64,000 bases of DNA from Onchocerca lupi (Eukaryota > Nematoda > Chromadorea > Rhabditida > Onchocercidae), in contig JAOVVO010000131.1 in assembly GCA_028564675.1 (NCBI GenBank), positions 62,001-126,000 on the forward strand, in the 5' to 3' direction. The position numbers and the translations under genes are program-made. The notes beneath the pieces were generated by a model. That model worked only from the letters and a program-made list of their open reading frames with translations, ran no database searches and was not told the DNA's origin. Below are positions 50,601 through 63,872 of this stretch, in pieces. Every line of letters begins with the position of its first letter. The stretch's first letter is position 1.

Positions 50601-53600
50601 TCGCCGGGACCAATGATCTGTCAGAGAAACAGAGAAAACTCTCTCATTGCTTTATAATTCTAACGGCAAGTGGCTGAATTCAAAAAAGATGAAGCACTCA
50701 AGCGTCGATCAACTTAATCAAAAAAGAAATGAAGGGGAAAAAAATAGAATTTTATCAAAAAAGACCTTATTTAAATATGGCATATTGTTGAGCCTTTCAA
50801 GGGCAGCAGTTAGCACAGCATCTCGTTGGTATGTCAGAAGTACCACTGGAAAAAGTATAATACAAATACTTTTTAAAATAAAACTTAGGAAGTTGAAGTA
50901 ACAATTCTGAAGTCAGTAATATAAAAGCTATTTATGTAATATAGATGAAAGTGTTTGGCCATCCAATGGAGCAGAATTATTGGGGATAAAACATTCACAT
51001 ATCGCTTATATCTGCTTCTTAGCTCCCGTAAGAATCGTATGATGTTAATCATCAACACGTTTCATTTAATCTATTTGATGTTTTGGTTCAAATCTAGCAT
51101 CTAACAAATTAATATGATTAATCATATTAATCAATATGCAAAAAATGTATTCAAAATATACTCAAATTTCTTACAGGTTTTATAATCCAATATCCAGGTG
51201 AAATTTTTCTTTTAACAAATTATTCATAAGCATTAATATTTACCTGTAAATTGTTCGCGTGGTCTATTGCCACCAAGTGCACTTGAAAAAGTTGCACCAC
51301 TTCCAGGAGGAACAATGGGACGAAAACCCAATTCAATACCTTCGCCATATTCAAACTGAGATGGAAATGGTGGTTCATTAATTATATATTCCATCGATCT
51401 GCCTGCTACATGACCAAAATTATTCCACCAGTAATATGAATACTAAAACAAACTGAGAGATAATAAAACTTTTCATAGAATGATTATCTTTTTTTTCAGA
51501 ATAATAATGTTGACTGCCGCATTACTTCATTACTGTTATGACTATCATCATTGTCATTATCAAATTAACAATTACTGTCATGGTTAAACCATGTTGTCAT
51601 AGTATATGATTACCATGACAAATACCCTAATGTTACAATTATCATCTTACAATGTTAAGAAACATGATACTGAAAAACAGATACCATATGAAGAGATGTG
51701 TAATTGTGGGTGTAAGGAGAAGACATATGTGGAGCTTCACGTGGTCCTATAACAACGGTTAAATTTTATAAATTTAAACATACAGATATATGCACTGATT
51801 ATCTACGAACATGAAGATATTATCCATTTTGGCTTAGATAATCAATTACATGATCGCGCATGATTAGCCTAACCTTCTTTCCGCTGATTATTCCGTACTT
51901 TTCTTTATTATTCCATTCATTAAAAGAAGCTTACCGTCAGGGGAAAAATGAAGAACTAAAAGAAGCTTACCGGCAGCAGAAAAATGAAGAATTATAAACA
52001 AGTTTATTAAATAACAAACTTCTCAAGTGAAAGTAAAAAAATACCTAAATATTCTTCGTCTAGCGGCTTCACAAGAACTAAATGTGGAGCAGTGAACTGT
52101 TGATTACTAAACAGCGGATTACCTCGTACAGCAACTGCTTGCTCACCAGGTACACCAATACGGAATCTTAGTGCTGTTATTAATGTTTCAGCAACTACTG
52201 CAAAAATTATTTTATAACATATGTTTGAGAATATTTAAAAGGTCGTAAAAAAAAAGTGCTAAATATCGAACTTATATTTTGTTTTGTCTCTGGAGATGTA
52301 GTTCGTAGTTTCTCATTTTATTTTTGATCCATTCTACTTCTCTCTTTCTTATCGCATGATCAATTATTGTTTATTCATTCGCTGTTATATGTGCATTAGT
52401 TTTATTAAATTAACCTTTTTTGTCAATAAGATAATTTTCCAATAAAAATCGTCCTTGACGCCTCATCTCCAAAATATCAGAAGGTGCAAAGGAACGTAAG
52501 ATAAAATGTAATTCAGGTAATCGTTGAAGTGGTAAAGTATATACAACCCGCCGCCAATCCAGCCATTCCATAAAAGGCAAAGGTGGCAGTAATGTAGTTA
52601 TTACCGGTATAGCGCCATACTGAAGAGCGGAAAGTAACTGATCATGGAATAAAGTTGTAGGACTTTGCCCAGTTTGGAAAAATATAAGAGCGAACATAGA
52701 TTCAGAGTAAATATTATCTGAAAAATAACTAAAGTAGATTATTGATTAATTTAAATTTTTGTTGTAAAAATTGAAATAAAATTGAAATAAAGTCAAGTAA
52801 TTTTATCAGTTTACAAAATATTTATATCTATATAAACAGTCCCTAAGTTAAACCCGTTATTACTTCATAAACACCTGCATTATACAATTTCAGAAATCTA
52901 TAAGCAAGTCAAGCATGAAGAATATATTTTCAGTTGTACAATGAAACTGAAAATTATCATTTCACTTATAATTATGGAAGTTACTTCAATTTCAACCAAT
53001 CGCAATAATGCTTAATACTTCAAAATTTTTTTACAAATCAACCAGAACTATCGTCACTTATCAAGTTCTAACAAATTTTTATTAACCATTTTGTAAATTT
53101 AATAAAAATTGAGTATGAACTTCTTGAAGCGCAATTTTCTTTGCAACTAATATCCAGAAATACTCGATCACCGACGGATTCAGCTGAACTTGCCAATAAT
53201 TCTAGCTGATCTTTCACAGTTAATGAAATTTCATCTGATATTGCACCAATATATGAGAACAAGTACTAAATATATTTCTTAAAATTATTTCAAGCATAAT
53301 ATATTAAATATGATATTATAATATTAAATATTAAGCGCTATTTTTAAGAACACATTATTCGAAGAGTGAAATCGGTTAAGAGAGAAAAATAGCATGCTAA
53401 CAATTAATGAATTAGTGCATCCTATGATATTTAAAAAAGACTACCGCTCATCTGCAAATAAAAAGATAATTCAAAACAACACTGTTACGACCAATATATG
53501 ACCGACATAGACAATATATCAATGAACATTGTATTACAAGTCTGAATAATTTTGGCAACAAATGAAGTAACTAAACTTACTTTTCTTGTCAAGGGCAACA

Positions 53601-56600
53601 AAGACGATAACTGTTTCCAGCGATCTTTGTTATAATCAGGAACTTTTACATTCAAAGATATGTCGAAACTGTCTTTAAATTGTCTGTAATATTTTTGAAG
53701 AGCAAAACTTTTCTTGAAATTCGATCCTTTCTTTAATTTTTAAGATATTATTTAAGATACTTCTAAATCATTAGGATTTTTGTTTTCTCTATGGGGCTCT
53801 CTGTTTATAAAAGATTTTTGAAAAATTATCCATTATGATATGCTGAAATAATTTCCAAGTTCAAGCACCTTTTTTGAACTTCTAATTTGCTTTTCCGGAG
53901 AGGAAACAAACTCTCCTTTGTTATAGAATTAAAAAACTGCTCGAAAAACTATATCTACCTGTAACCGTATGAAGCAGAAACAATAACTGAATTCGGATAA
54001 TATGGAAGCGAATTGATGCCAACATTTAGCAGAACATGATTCCGACCACTATTCCAGTATTTCAAATACTTCACATCATTGCTGTTATCTACGAATGCTA
54101 ATAAAATACATGCATCATTCGGTCGATTGGTTACCATACGAAATTGACTGGAAAGAAATTAAAAATTGATTCAGTTGCAAATATTACCAGTATTATCTTG
54201 TTATTTAATGCGTTAATGCGGCGCCTCGTCACTGATAGTGACTATTATATCCCGAATCAACGATACCAGTCAGCAAATTAGATTGATTTAGTTCCCGAGC
54301 TAAGTCGCTGTTGAGTCAAACACAAATTTACTTTGTTCATTTTTGAAATTTTCAGGGACAATCATTTATAACATAAATGAATTTCCTGAAAATTTCAAAA
54401 ATTTAGCATAAATTATATTATAAAATTAAAATCCTTTCCGATTTCGACTACATATTTTTTTTCTTTGTTAACAACAGACTAATTTATCTTAGTTTCAAAA
54501 CGTTTCTATTTTCGAAAAAAGAAAAAAAAGACGTCTAATTCATGACAAAATAACCCCACCTGAATAAATTGTAATAACTCACAGCGTGTTCCGATGCATT
54601 TTTCCCAGGTTTGTAAACGTAAATACCAAAATTTCCAGCTATTGAACATTTGCTTAAAAGAACTTTTTTAGATTCGAAAACAAAAAAAAATGTGAAGAAA
54701 GAGATATTACAGCTTAGAAGAAAAAAAATTATAGAAATGTCCAATTAGAATCAATATCATGATCTGAAACTTCAGCATTTTTGAGTTTCAAAAAAGTCCA
54801 TAATCCTGAAAACCTGAAAAAATTTTATGACGGCTAGAATATAGTGAATCCAATATAATCAGGAAACTTCTAAGTGTTAACATCAACGACATTTGACACA
54901 GTAAAAATTATAAAATACATGTCGGGCAAAACATTATGGAAAAAAGAGAAACGAAAGTTAGAGATCTGAAAAATGAAAAAGCTATAAATTTAAACAAAAA
55001 GAAAATTAAGTGAGTAAAATCAACTATCATAATCCATATTTAATCAGAAAGGCAAAAAATGAGAAAAACTGGAAAGCAGACAACCTGAAATCGAAGACTG
55101 CCTCGAACGAAGACAAGCTCGAATTCGTGACTAGCTCGAGACTGCTCTTGTTCTTATATCCAATACTGGGCATAACAACAGGATCCATAGGAAGATATAG
55201 AGGAACACGATTTTTAGCAAGCAATTCTCGACGATATAATTCCATATCTTCGATATCCAGCAACAAAATCTTCAATTCATTTTCTGCAAAATAAACACAT
55301 AACAACATGTAAATGAAACAGAATACCGGAACTGAATCCAGAATTCTTTATTGAATGGGTAATCTATCGAATTTATATTGCTCAGACAAACCACTAGAAC
55401 TATCAGGTCTCATTATTTCGCGAGCAAATCGTAGAATATCAGTCGAAATATATATGAGATAAAGTTATACTATCACAAAACAAAGATCTGTGATATGATA
55501 GCAATTTCAACTTCCGTTCATTTTTGAGATTTCTAAAAAAAAAAAAAAAAGGAAAAAATTCGGGATATTACATACTTGCATCAGCTATTTGTTTGGTAAT
55601 TATTTCATGTTCCAAATTAACATTTTCTAGTTGGCGAGCAGCTTCAAGCAAATCTCGTCTTACCGATGCCAAAATTCGTTTGGTTTCTTGTAAGTTTGAA
55701 TCCATTCGTGGATTAGTCCATGGATGTTTTTCCCAACTTCTTCCTCTTCTTGAACAGGTGAAATTAAATCATTCAGGAAAAATTAAAAATAACTAGTCTG
55801 AATATTTCAGACAGCAATAGCAAAAATTGAGGCAAAAATTACCAAAACAACCGATATATTTCCGGTAAGATGGTGTATGTAACATGTATCATCTGTACGG
55901 AACTTGATTTTCATGACAACAGAAGCTTTTTTTGCTACGTTACTAATTTTATTAATCCTACTAAGAATAACCCTACCAATAATTTAATTTCAGGGGGTTA
56001 CTTTATTTAAAGAATTCTGCATTGTTGAGTCAATCAATTTAGTTGATAAATCTGATAAAAATCTAGTTCATAAAAATTGATAATTACTAATAAGCATCTA
56101 GGAAAACACGAATGTTATTTTTATTGCTCATTCATCATATTGAAATCAACAAACTTTTAAAAAATTCTAATTTCGTTATCCATTTAATTTAATTTAATTT
56201 TACTGAACTTACTCTATGCAATATATTCAAATAATAAGTAAAAGATTCGAATTTCATCAAATTGAAATTTTGAACAGGAATAAGAAAACAATAGAAAAAA
56301 TTAAATTTGGATTTTCAATTAAAATTCAACTTAAGCATTATGATCATATGCCAAATTGATGATTCTAAACTATATTTATTTCCTCCTTTCCAATTTTTAA
56401 TTAAAGTTAAAAAAGAAAATAATATTACAACAAACCGAAATGTGATCGATCCATGAAGAGGCGGTTGTGGAAGAAGTTCGTTGAAGAGAAAACTGGGCAA
56501 AATGAAGGCGATGGATATAAGGCATAGAAAGATAAGAAAACATGCGGGTAGTACGGTAGAGAAGGTTCTAAATAATCGGAAAAAAGATGCATTGCCGAGA

Positions 56601-56692
56601 AATTCTGTCGACAATGATGATGAATCCAGTAGATGCCTGATCCTGTCAATCCTGATACCTGACCCGGTCAACCGCTCTAATATCCTCCTCAT
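47635..56692 (-). CDS. rib-2: Exostosin-family heparan sulfate glycosyltransferase (EXTL3-type, RIB-2)
   Basis: RIB-2/EXTL3 transfers N-acetylglucosamine to start and extend heparan sulfate chains in the Golgi. Minus-strand exons: 56436-56692, 55576-55748, 55085-55283, 54560-54652, 53959-54147, 53581-53683, 53121-53265, 52415-52717, 52045-52197, 51685-51746, 51244-51442, 50766-50845, 49800-49925, 49254-49327, 48765-48903, 48322-48473, 47635-47821. All phases agree, giving 877 aa. A type II membrane anchor is at about 45-70, then a coiled-coil stem, then an exostosin (GT47-like) domain with SKCSIAGNFGIYVYKP and LLSALQYGAIPVI. The GT64 domain runs from about 622 to the end: FTVVLLTYQRD, NSLNNRFLPY, the metal-binding DDD at 704-706 (EAVLSLDDDIDL), MILTGAAFIHK, NCEDLAMNFLVAHITREPPI and VDSVLFKTRLP. 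The donor after exon 7 (GTTCAT) is weak but is the one that keeps frame. Confidence 0.95.
49525..49596. repeat. Perfect 36-bp tandem duplication in a rib-2 intron
   Basis: Two identical 36-bp units, each beginning ATTAAAATAGGATAATG, sit head to tail at 49525-49560 and 49561-49596. Complete identity points to a recent event. Confidence 0.95.
50275..50640. mobile_element. GC-rich island in a rib-2 intron, probable mobile-element fragment
   Basis: About 360 bp of roughly half G+C lie between rib-2 exons 12 and 13 in otherwise strongly AT-rich intron. Plus-strand words include GAACCCCGGAGTTCAACCG, GGATATCCGAGTACACCC, CAGCCTCGGGTTCAGGGACT and CTAACTTCGCCGGGACCAA. One plus-strand frame stays open from 50423 to 50677 but shows no domain I recognise. 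Sharp edges and the composition suggest an inserted sequence, perhaps part of a retroelement. The family is unknown to me. Confidence 0.45.
51922..51993. repeat. Imperfect 36-bp tandem duplication in a rib-2 intron
   Basis: AAAAGAAGCTTACCG begins at 51922 and at 51958. The two 36-bp units differ at about four positions. Confidence 0.85.
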
Positions 56693-56698
56693 CTGGAT
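56693..56698 (-). promoter_or_regulatory. rib-2: Probable spliced-leader acceptor abutting the rib-2 start codon
   Basis: On the minus strand ATCCAG is followed at once by the ATG of rib-2. Trans-splicing here would place the leader directly on the start codon. The alternative is a cis-spliced exon farther upstream, for which I see no candidate. Confidence 0.45.
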
Positions 56699-58809
56699 AA
56701 CATTTCCGAATCATTACTATCCCGGAGTTCGGACCATCCCACCCTATGTGCAACAATAATGTCTCTTCATCTTTCTCGCCGCTTCCCCCTTTCCTTCCTC
56801 CCGTATCCATCCTTTTATACTAAGATTTCAAAACCATTTCTTCAAATCATTTTCTTTTTATTTTTTATAAGAAACTATTTCAAGGAATGAAATGCTGTTG
56901 AATCTTCTCTAATGTAAATATTGCCATCGATTGCTTCCATGTCAAATTTTGTTTTTTAAATTGATTGCTGAACTTTTCTTCCGTCCAATTTTTGCAACTT
57001 TATCTATTTAGTGATAAACCTTTTTATGGAATATTCAATTAATGGATATTGTATTATTGGAGTTCTTATGAAGGTGACCAAGAAAAGAATGTTGATTATA
57101 GTGGATATGAATGGAACGATTCAGGCTTGTTGACAATCCAGAATTCTTTCCAGAGACACAGATGTAGTAGTAATGGAGAGGAGAGAAGAGAAAGGATTAT
57201 TTTTTTTTTTCAGGCCTGTTCAAAGTTATTTTAGAGCAAATAGATTGTAAAATGCGAGTATTGATTTTAATTAGACTATCATTAAAATAAGATAGAATTG
57301 GAAAAAGGAATGTGTAAATAACGCATTGATATCTATTTACTTTTGAGATAAGTAATCAGTCTTTGAAAGATGATCGTTTTATCAGTTCAGTCCTGCTGTT
57401 GTTTCGTGAATTCTATGATAGAATATGCTTTATGTCTGACAAAATTTATTTTTCTCTATTTTAATTGTGTATATATTGGCATTCTATTACCTATATTTTA
57501 ATCGGAAATAAAGTGAAAAACTTGAATTGATAATATTGATTCACTCAAAGTTGTAAAAAAAAAAGTCCTCCTGGACAGCATATAGTATAAAAAATAGCTG
57601 GGACAGAATGATACAGCAAAATTGTCTTTGCAGATGCTATACCGTACGAGCATTTCAAGCATTAATTTTATTTTTTGCATTTTTCAAGTCATCAACTTCA
57701 ACTGTTTTATTTCACATGGCAACATATCAAGGAGAGATGTTATTTATTTCAAACTTATACATATCAAATAAATATGTAAATAGAAATGGAAAGATGGATA
57801 ATTCAGTTAATTAAGACATATAGAGAAAAATTCATTTCTGGAGAAGCTAATTTATGACACAAAAACAAATTATTTTTTACAATCTGAGAACTTCATTAAA
57901 ATTAACTGACAATAATAGTAATACTTGTTTATTAGTTATTTTAAAAGTAATTATGCTTCAAAAAGTGAAATATGCTTTAAAAAAAACTTCGTCAGTGGTG
58001 ATAAACAAATTTTGAAAAGTAATCCAACATTCTAAACACTTAAAGATAAGTATTGTTGACATTTTTGCTAATTATAGAAGTTATAATGATTATGTTGCAT
58101 GACGGAAAATTTGACACGTCAATACATATCATTGCATGCTGGAATATTTCATTTATTTGAATTTCGCCATAAATATTAATTATAATAGTTTAAATAAATA
58201 TCTCGCTAATGTTTAATTAAATATGTTAATGACATATCTCAGACTATCCATGAAACTGATTTCATTTCTTTTATCATTTCATCCATATATTATCTCTTCT
58301 GAACTTATCACAAAATTTATTAAAATGCTTTTCATTCATTGTTTTCATTTTGTATATCGTACTAAATTATACTTTACCTTCTAAAGTTTGCATCTCATCT
58401 ATTAGGTAACAGCATTTATCTGTGAGTACTTGTCATCAAAGTAATTAATTAGCAATACTAACAATAACTGTGCAGTAATTCATTGTTCTTCTTATCCCAT
58501 CCTCTCGTATGACAACAATGCACTATTCTTGATACTTTCAATGTTCCTCGGATAGATAATATTCTCTGATTCAGAAATGGTTATGCATATTATTTTGCAA
58601 AAAACAGGTCATATATTTATATTTTACATGAACTAAGAAATATTCGTTTCTGCATATATGCATGCATATGTGTATATATGAGTGTGTGGGCGGATAGGTA
58701 TAGGTGTATTTATAAATATCTATAGGCTTGAAGAAAGCTAAATAATGCTGAATGTACTTTATTAAAACCAGTTTAGGCTTAGTTTTAATAGGAAGACATC
58801 AAAGTAGTC

Positions 58810-58990
58810 TATTTAGCCTGAATTGCCAACGCTACAACCGTCGGTAAAGTGCGTATCCAAGGAATTCGATCGAATCGATGAGCGAATGCGACAGCAAAAA
58901 TCCCGAATTCCTGAATGTCCCCATCATCGCTTTGTTCATTCCTCACCGTTTCGTCCGTACTCAGCCAATCGACTTTCATTCCCCTTCCTT
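58810..58990. other. GC-rich patch with open frames on both strands
   Basis: About 180 bases with many CpG words (TCGATCGAATCGATGAGCG and others). The plus strand is open from 58823 with IPECPHHRFVHSSPFRPYSA. The minus strand has a 56-codon frame beginning MKVDWLSTDETVRN. Neither has clear splice partners. It could be a promoter-linked island, an orphan exon or an old insertion. Confidence 0.35.
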
Positions 58991-59066
58991 CCTTTCCATC
59001 TTTCCGCTTTCTATTTTATTTGCAACAACTTATTCCATTTTTACAAATAGTATCCATAAATATTTA

Positions 59067-59172
59067 CACGCATATATATGCACATATACAACACACACAC
59101 ACACACATAAACACATACACACATACACACATACACACATATAAACATACACACATAAACCCACATACACAA
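59067..59172. repeat. (CA)n / (ACACAT)n microsatellite
   Basis: A degenerate run of CA, ACACAT and ATACAC units, about 105 bp, beginning after an alternating TATATG stretch. Confidence 0.9.
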
Positions 59173-62100
59173 ATACAAGAATAAAACGACACATGCATTC
59201 AGGAAATGCGTATTTTTTTTTTAGTCAGTTAAGTATTATTACTTTATACGACTGATAAACCGCTCAACCGCTTCCTCTGTCTCGTGCGATAATCAGTTTT
59301 TGTCTTCTCCTTATGTTACACTATATGATTTCGGAAATTCGACTTTTTAGTTAAAATAAGAGAGTGTAATGCCATACTTTCCAATTAACGAATCACATTT
59401 GGTAAACTAAGATGCAAACAAAGTTTCTTGATGCTATTGTTCCATGCATTTCATGCTAAACACACAATTATATATTCGGCAAAGACTTTGATCAGAATTT
59501 AATTATTAAACTGTTCCAGCTAATCTCTTTTTCATGCTAATTCGAATTGCCGATAGTTTTGAGTACATTTATCTCTGATCAGTAATGCATGCAGGAATAT
59601 TATTCGTAATACCAATGTTGAAAATCCATTTGAAATATCCTCCTTGTGTGTGATATTGTTAGCATTTGAGAATTACATTGAGTATTTATTAACAGCAGAA
59701 GCATTTTGTGACATTTTACATCGTCCCATTCATAGATCGTTCATTATCTCATCCGTACTGCTTTCCTTCTTTTTAAGAGAAATGAATGATAGCGATGATA
59801 GCGGTGATAGTTATGCTAAACTTGGACTCATTTCCATTTGTTGTCAGTGTTGACTAAATTGTTAAGTTAAATCAACTACCCAACTCTCCGAGCATTTCAT
59901 TGAAGATAAAGAGCTTAAAGATTGATACTGTTTGACATTAAAGTAGAAAGGATTTAGGAAGATTTTTAGGGCATTGAAGGGTTCTCAAAAAAGATTTATT
60001 TGTTGTGATAAAGGCTTTGTTATAATGCAATTTATCAGCTTAACTACTTACAATACAATTTATCAGCAAATATCGAAAATATACAATAATTGGATGGGCT
60101 AACAATCTATAATATTTGATAAAAATTGGAATAAAGATGGAGAAATGCTGTCCATCGAAACGGTGAAAGAAGTGACCGCTACAAATGATCAACTAATCCT
60201 GTGAGCGCTGAAAGCTCTTTTTATATCGATCATCCTTGGTCTTACAATAAGCAATGATTTACAGCCTTTTTAAACAATGCACACAAGCATCAATCTTAAC
60301 ATCCTTTCAAATAATTAACATGTTTTACAGTTTTTGGGCAATACACATGAGCTCTATTAGCAGACTGGAAGATGAGAGAACAAAGGTGTTTGTGCCGAGA
60401 TATGGAAAAGTGATTCATTTGTGTGAGGAATATTACAAATTTCTACTAAACAATGTTTGGATTATTTCGTCATATCTATGTTCCAAAAATTATTTCGGTT
60501 TTTCCGACACTGTTGTCGCTTTCAGAATTGTGATACTCAAAGCTTCTTCTGATGTATAGATGGACATTAGTATAAGAGACAACTTGTATTAGATATCCAA
60601 ATAGTTTTGTAGCCATCTATAATTTTATATCCATCTATTTTTGCTTCTCAAGAATAAATTGACCTGTTTTGACAATCTAGCTCAATCATTCAATATAAAG
60701 ACAGTGAATACAAAATTTCTTATCATTGCTTCAGCATGTTATGACTGTTTATTCTCACCAGATGTACGAATGATCGGATAGTCACGTTGGGAAATATTTC
60801 ACATGCAACTTATAAAATTGCATGCAAAAATGGAGTATGCTACAACTGAAATCAAATGTTGCAAAATATCATTACGAATTAATATTACTATTAATATTAC
60901 TAACTGATCCTTGACAAATTCTGTATGGAAGAATAGCCTAATTATTGCGAAAAGAGGACAGTTCGTATAAAATTTGTACTAGAAAATCGCTATTATTTTA
61001 TTTTTTGTTTTTGGTTTTATAAATTATTTCAGCTATATTGATTAAGTGATAATATGTTTAAATTTAATATTTTCTATCTTAAAATGACTAATTTAATTCC
61101 TTATTTTGAGTTATTTTTTATTTCTTTTTTCCAAGCATGAAACAGCTTATATCCTCTCATATCTTTTGGAAGCATTTTTGTAGGACTATGCAGAGCAGTT
61201 CACTTCTTAAAAAATGATTTCATCGTAATATTTGCAAAAAAAAAAATTAGACTTTGCATGCAGAAAAATACTTAAAATTGCTTGCGTTTTTATTGAATTT
61301 TATCAAATCCATTTGTTGAAACAAGGTATTTTTGATTGAAGATGAAATTCATAAACTGCAATATTCAAATATTTGATTATTTGAATTGCTTGAATTATTC
61401 AATCCTTTTGAAAGGAAAAAATATTCTTTCTTTACGATGAATTCGATTTTATTCCAAATCAAAAATAAATGCTTCACTCTTTCAGAACATGTCACTTGCT
61501 GAAAATATGTCAACAATTAAATTTCAATTTTAATATTATTGTTTTTGTGAGTACTTTAAAATGTAATTTCCTGTGAACGTTTCTGTTTACGTTGTTCACT
61601 TTTATCACTTGTTACTCATTCATCACGTTTCGATAAAAATTCCAAGTAATGAAAGAATGAAAATATTTTGCCATCTTTGCAAGCAAAATTTGTTATTTTC
61701 CTTTCTCCTCTCTTTTTTTGTTTAATTTGATAATTTGGCTGTGTTTTCCCAAGAGCTAACACGAGCAACTTAGAGCATTTCAAATCCATTTTCGTTTTTC
61801 TTACCACACTACTGCTTCTTTCTTTTTTCTCCTTATTTCTCCGTGCCTTTTCTTTAATATAATATTCGATACAATTGACATAGTTTATATCTTTGATTTT
61901 TTGTTTTTTAAAATCCTCTATCATGTTTCTATCTTTGATTAATCAGCAATCGTTTCTCGTTTCTATCAATCAACAAGTGTATGTATCAAATGTATGGTCA
62001 CAAGTTAAAATTCTCGATCTCTGCAAATACGCTGTCTCGACAATTTGATTGTTTTCTGTTTTATCAGATCTACCATTCTTCTCTCTAACTAGCAAAAAGT

Positions 62101-63365
62101 TTTCTGAGAACTTATCAATTTTCATCCATCTTCCAATTGTATCCCAAAATATCTCCCTATGTTACTATTGCAGTTTCAAATCAACAACCAAATGGTAAAC
62201 AATCATTCAAACTGTTGATAATATTCATTGATTCCAAAGAAATGTCACCTTATAAATTCTGATAAATATTCATTCCAAAAGATATTACTTTATCAGTTTT
62301 GATAATAAAAAATAAGCATTGTTGTGATCTCTGCAGATGCTATCTTATAAAAATTATTATCTCTATCTTGCCAATAAAATTTAAAATTTTACTATTGCCA
62401 TAATATCTTACTAATTCTTAATGTCCATCTATGCTATTTATTCCCAAACTTTTCGAGTTTTTCAATGGATTTTATATAATAGTATTTAGAATTCAGTTGC
62501 TTCAATTGTGATATGCAGTTTCAGTTGTTTAAAATTTGTTTTAAAATTAAAAAATTTGTAATGCTATTTCAGAAATTTTTGATCTGTTATTTCCAAATCC
62601 CACAGGAAGCATTAGATGTTATGTTTTATTGTATTGTTTTCTATTGATTATAGAACTTTTATTTCCATTTAGTGACAAGAATTTTTCATTTCCGAATTGT
62701 AGATTCAAATAGAAGAAATAAGTATGTAATTGCAGTAGCTGTTTTCTTTGATGGATTATGTCTGTTGCTCTTATCATTGAGTTTAAATCCATGGAAATGC
62801 TTTATCGCAATATCTATGCGTTTCCCTTGAAAACGCGAAAAATTCTTTGACAAATGCTTCATCGAAGCGATAAGCTTTCAATCAAATCCTTCATTTCATC
62901 TATCTGCTCACATTTTACCTTTCTACATATAATTCGGGTCATTTTATTCTCGGTCATTATAAATGATGCTATTGCAACGGGCAAAATCTGGTATGACGCG
63001 GAATGGATTACATCATCTTTTTTCTAAAATTAAAAACAGCTTTAAAATAATGATAACTTATTCGAATATGTGTCGACATTTCAATTTCTCGTGCATCACT
63101 AATTACTAGTTATTTGTATGGAATTTTTCACGTCATTTGATAATTCTTCATTACTTTCATATAATTTTCTTATGCATCAAAAATATGATGTATCATTTTT
63201 TGTGTGTCAAATAAGAAATATGCGGTATATAGTTTCGTGTTGCAAGTAGTATTTTAAAATAGCATTTGACTATTTTTCATTTATCAAATGTGAAATTGCA
63301 TGTAATTCGATCTTTTTACATTTTTTTTTTTTACTAATTTTCATATGTAAACGTGAAATCTCATC

Positions 63366-63407
63366 AAAAAAAAAAAAAAAAAAAAAAAAAAAGAAAAAGA
63401 AAAAAAC
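63366..63407. repeat. A-rich homopolymer tract
   Basis: A run of about 27 A is followed by GAAAAAGAAAAAA. Similar tracts occur near 1201-1226 and 5272-5297. Confidence 0.9.
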
Positions 63408-63693
63408 ATTCAAGTATGAAAACACTGATGTGTTGAAGAAAATGAAATGAAAATTTCGTGTATAAAATTCCGCTTTATTTTCTTTGGCATATAAATGTCT
63501 TTATGCTTCAATGTTTATTCATAATTTCATTTTTAAACTAATGAAAATGTTGTTTGGATAGCTGTGGAGATAGCAATGAATCGATTGTTGCTTCATTTAG
63601 GTATAATATAATCAGACGGAATTTCAGTTGAATTATTTGATTCGGACCTCAAGCATATTATCTCAGAAATTTAATAATATGGGTAAAGCTTGT

Positions 63694-63872
63694 TTTCCAC
63701 ACTGTGGTAATAAGGCTTTTATCATAATCGAAATCCTCACATAGTAATGTTTATCATTTTACCACAACTGAATTGAAAAACATTAATTATGATGATCCAC
63801 AGTGATAAGACCTAAGCCTAAATCCACAATGATAAGGCTTTTATTATAATTAAAAATTTTCCTCTCCTCTTT
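63694..63872. repeat. Imperfect direct repeats containing ATAAGGCTTTTAT
   Basis: CCACACTGTGGTAATAAGGC (from 63697) is echoed by CCACAATGATAAGGC (from about 63826). In both, TTTTAT-ATAAT-AAA-type sequence and TCCTC follow. A partial third unit, CCACAGTGATAAGACC, lies at about 63798. Confidence 0.7.

Noticed and set aside
53068..53120. Extension of rib-2 exon 7 to a donor near 53087
   Set aside because: It leaves phase 2 while the next exon needs phase 1; the donor after 53121 keeps frame and family length.
57049..57234. 61-codon plus-strand frame upstream of rib-2
   Set aside because: No start context, no partner exon and no family; left as promoter-region spacer.
60254..60559. 101-codon plus-strand frame
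   Set aside because: Partly coding-like (RLEDERTKVFVPRYGKVI) with an acceptor before it, but no donor partner, start context or domain.
61616..61924. 102-codon minus-strand Lys-rich frame
   Set aside because: Lys, Asn and Ile richness is what random AT-rich sequence gives; no splice signals or domain.
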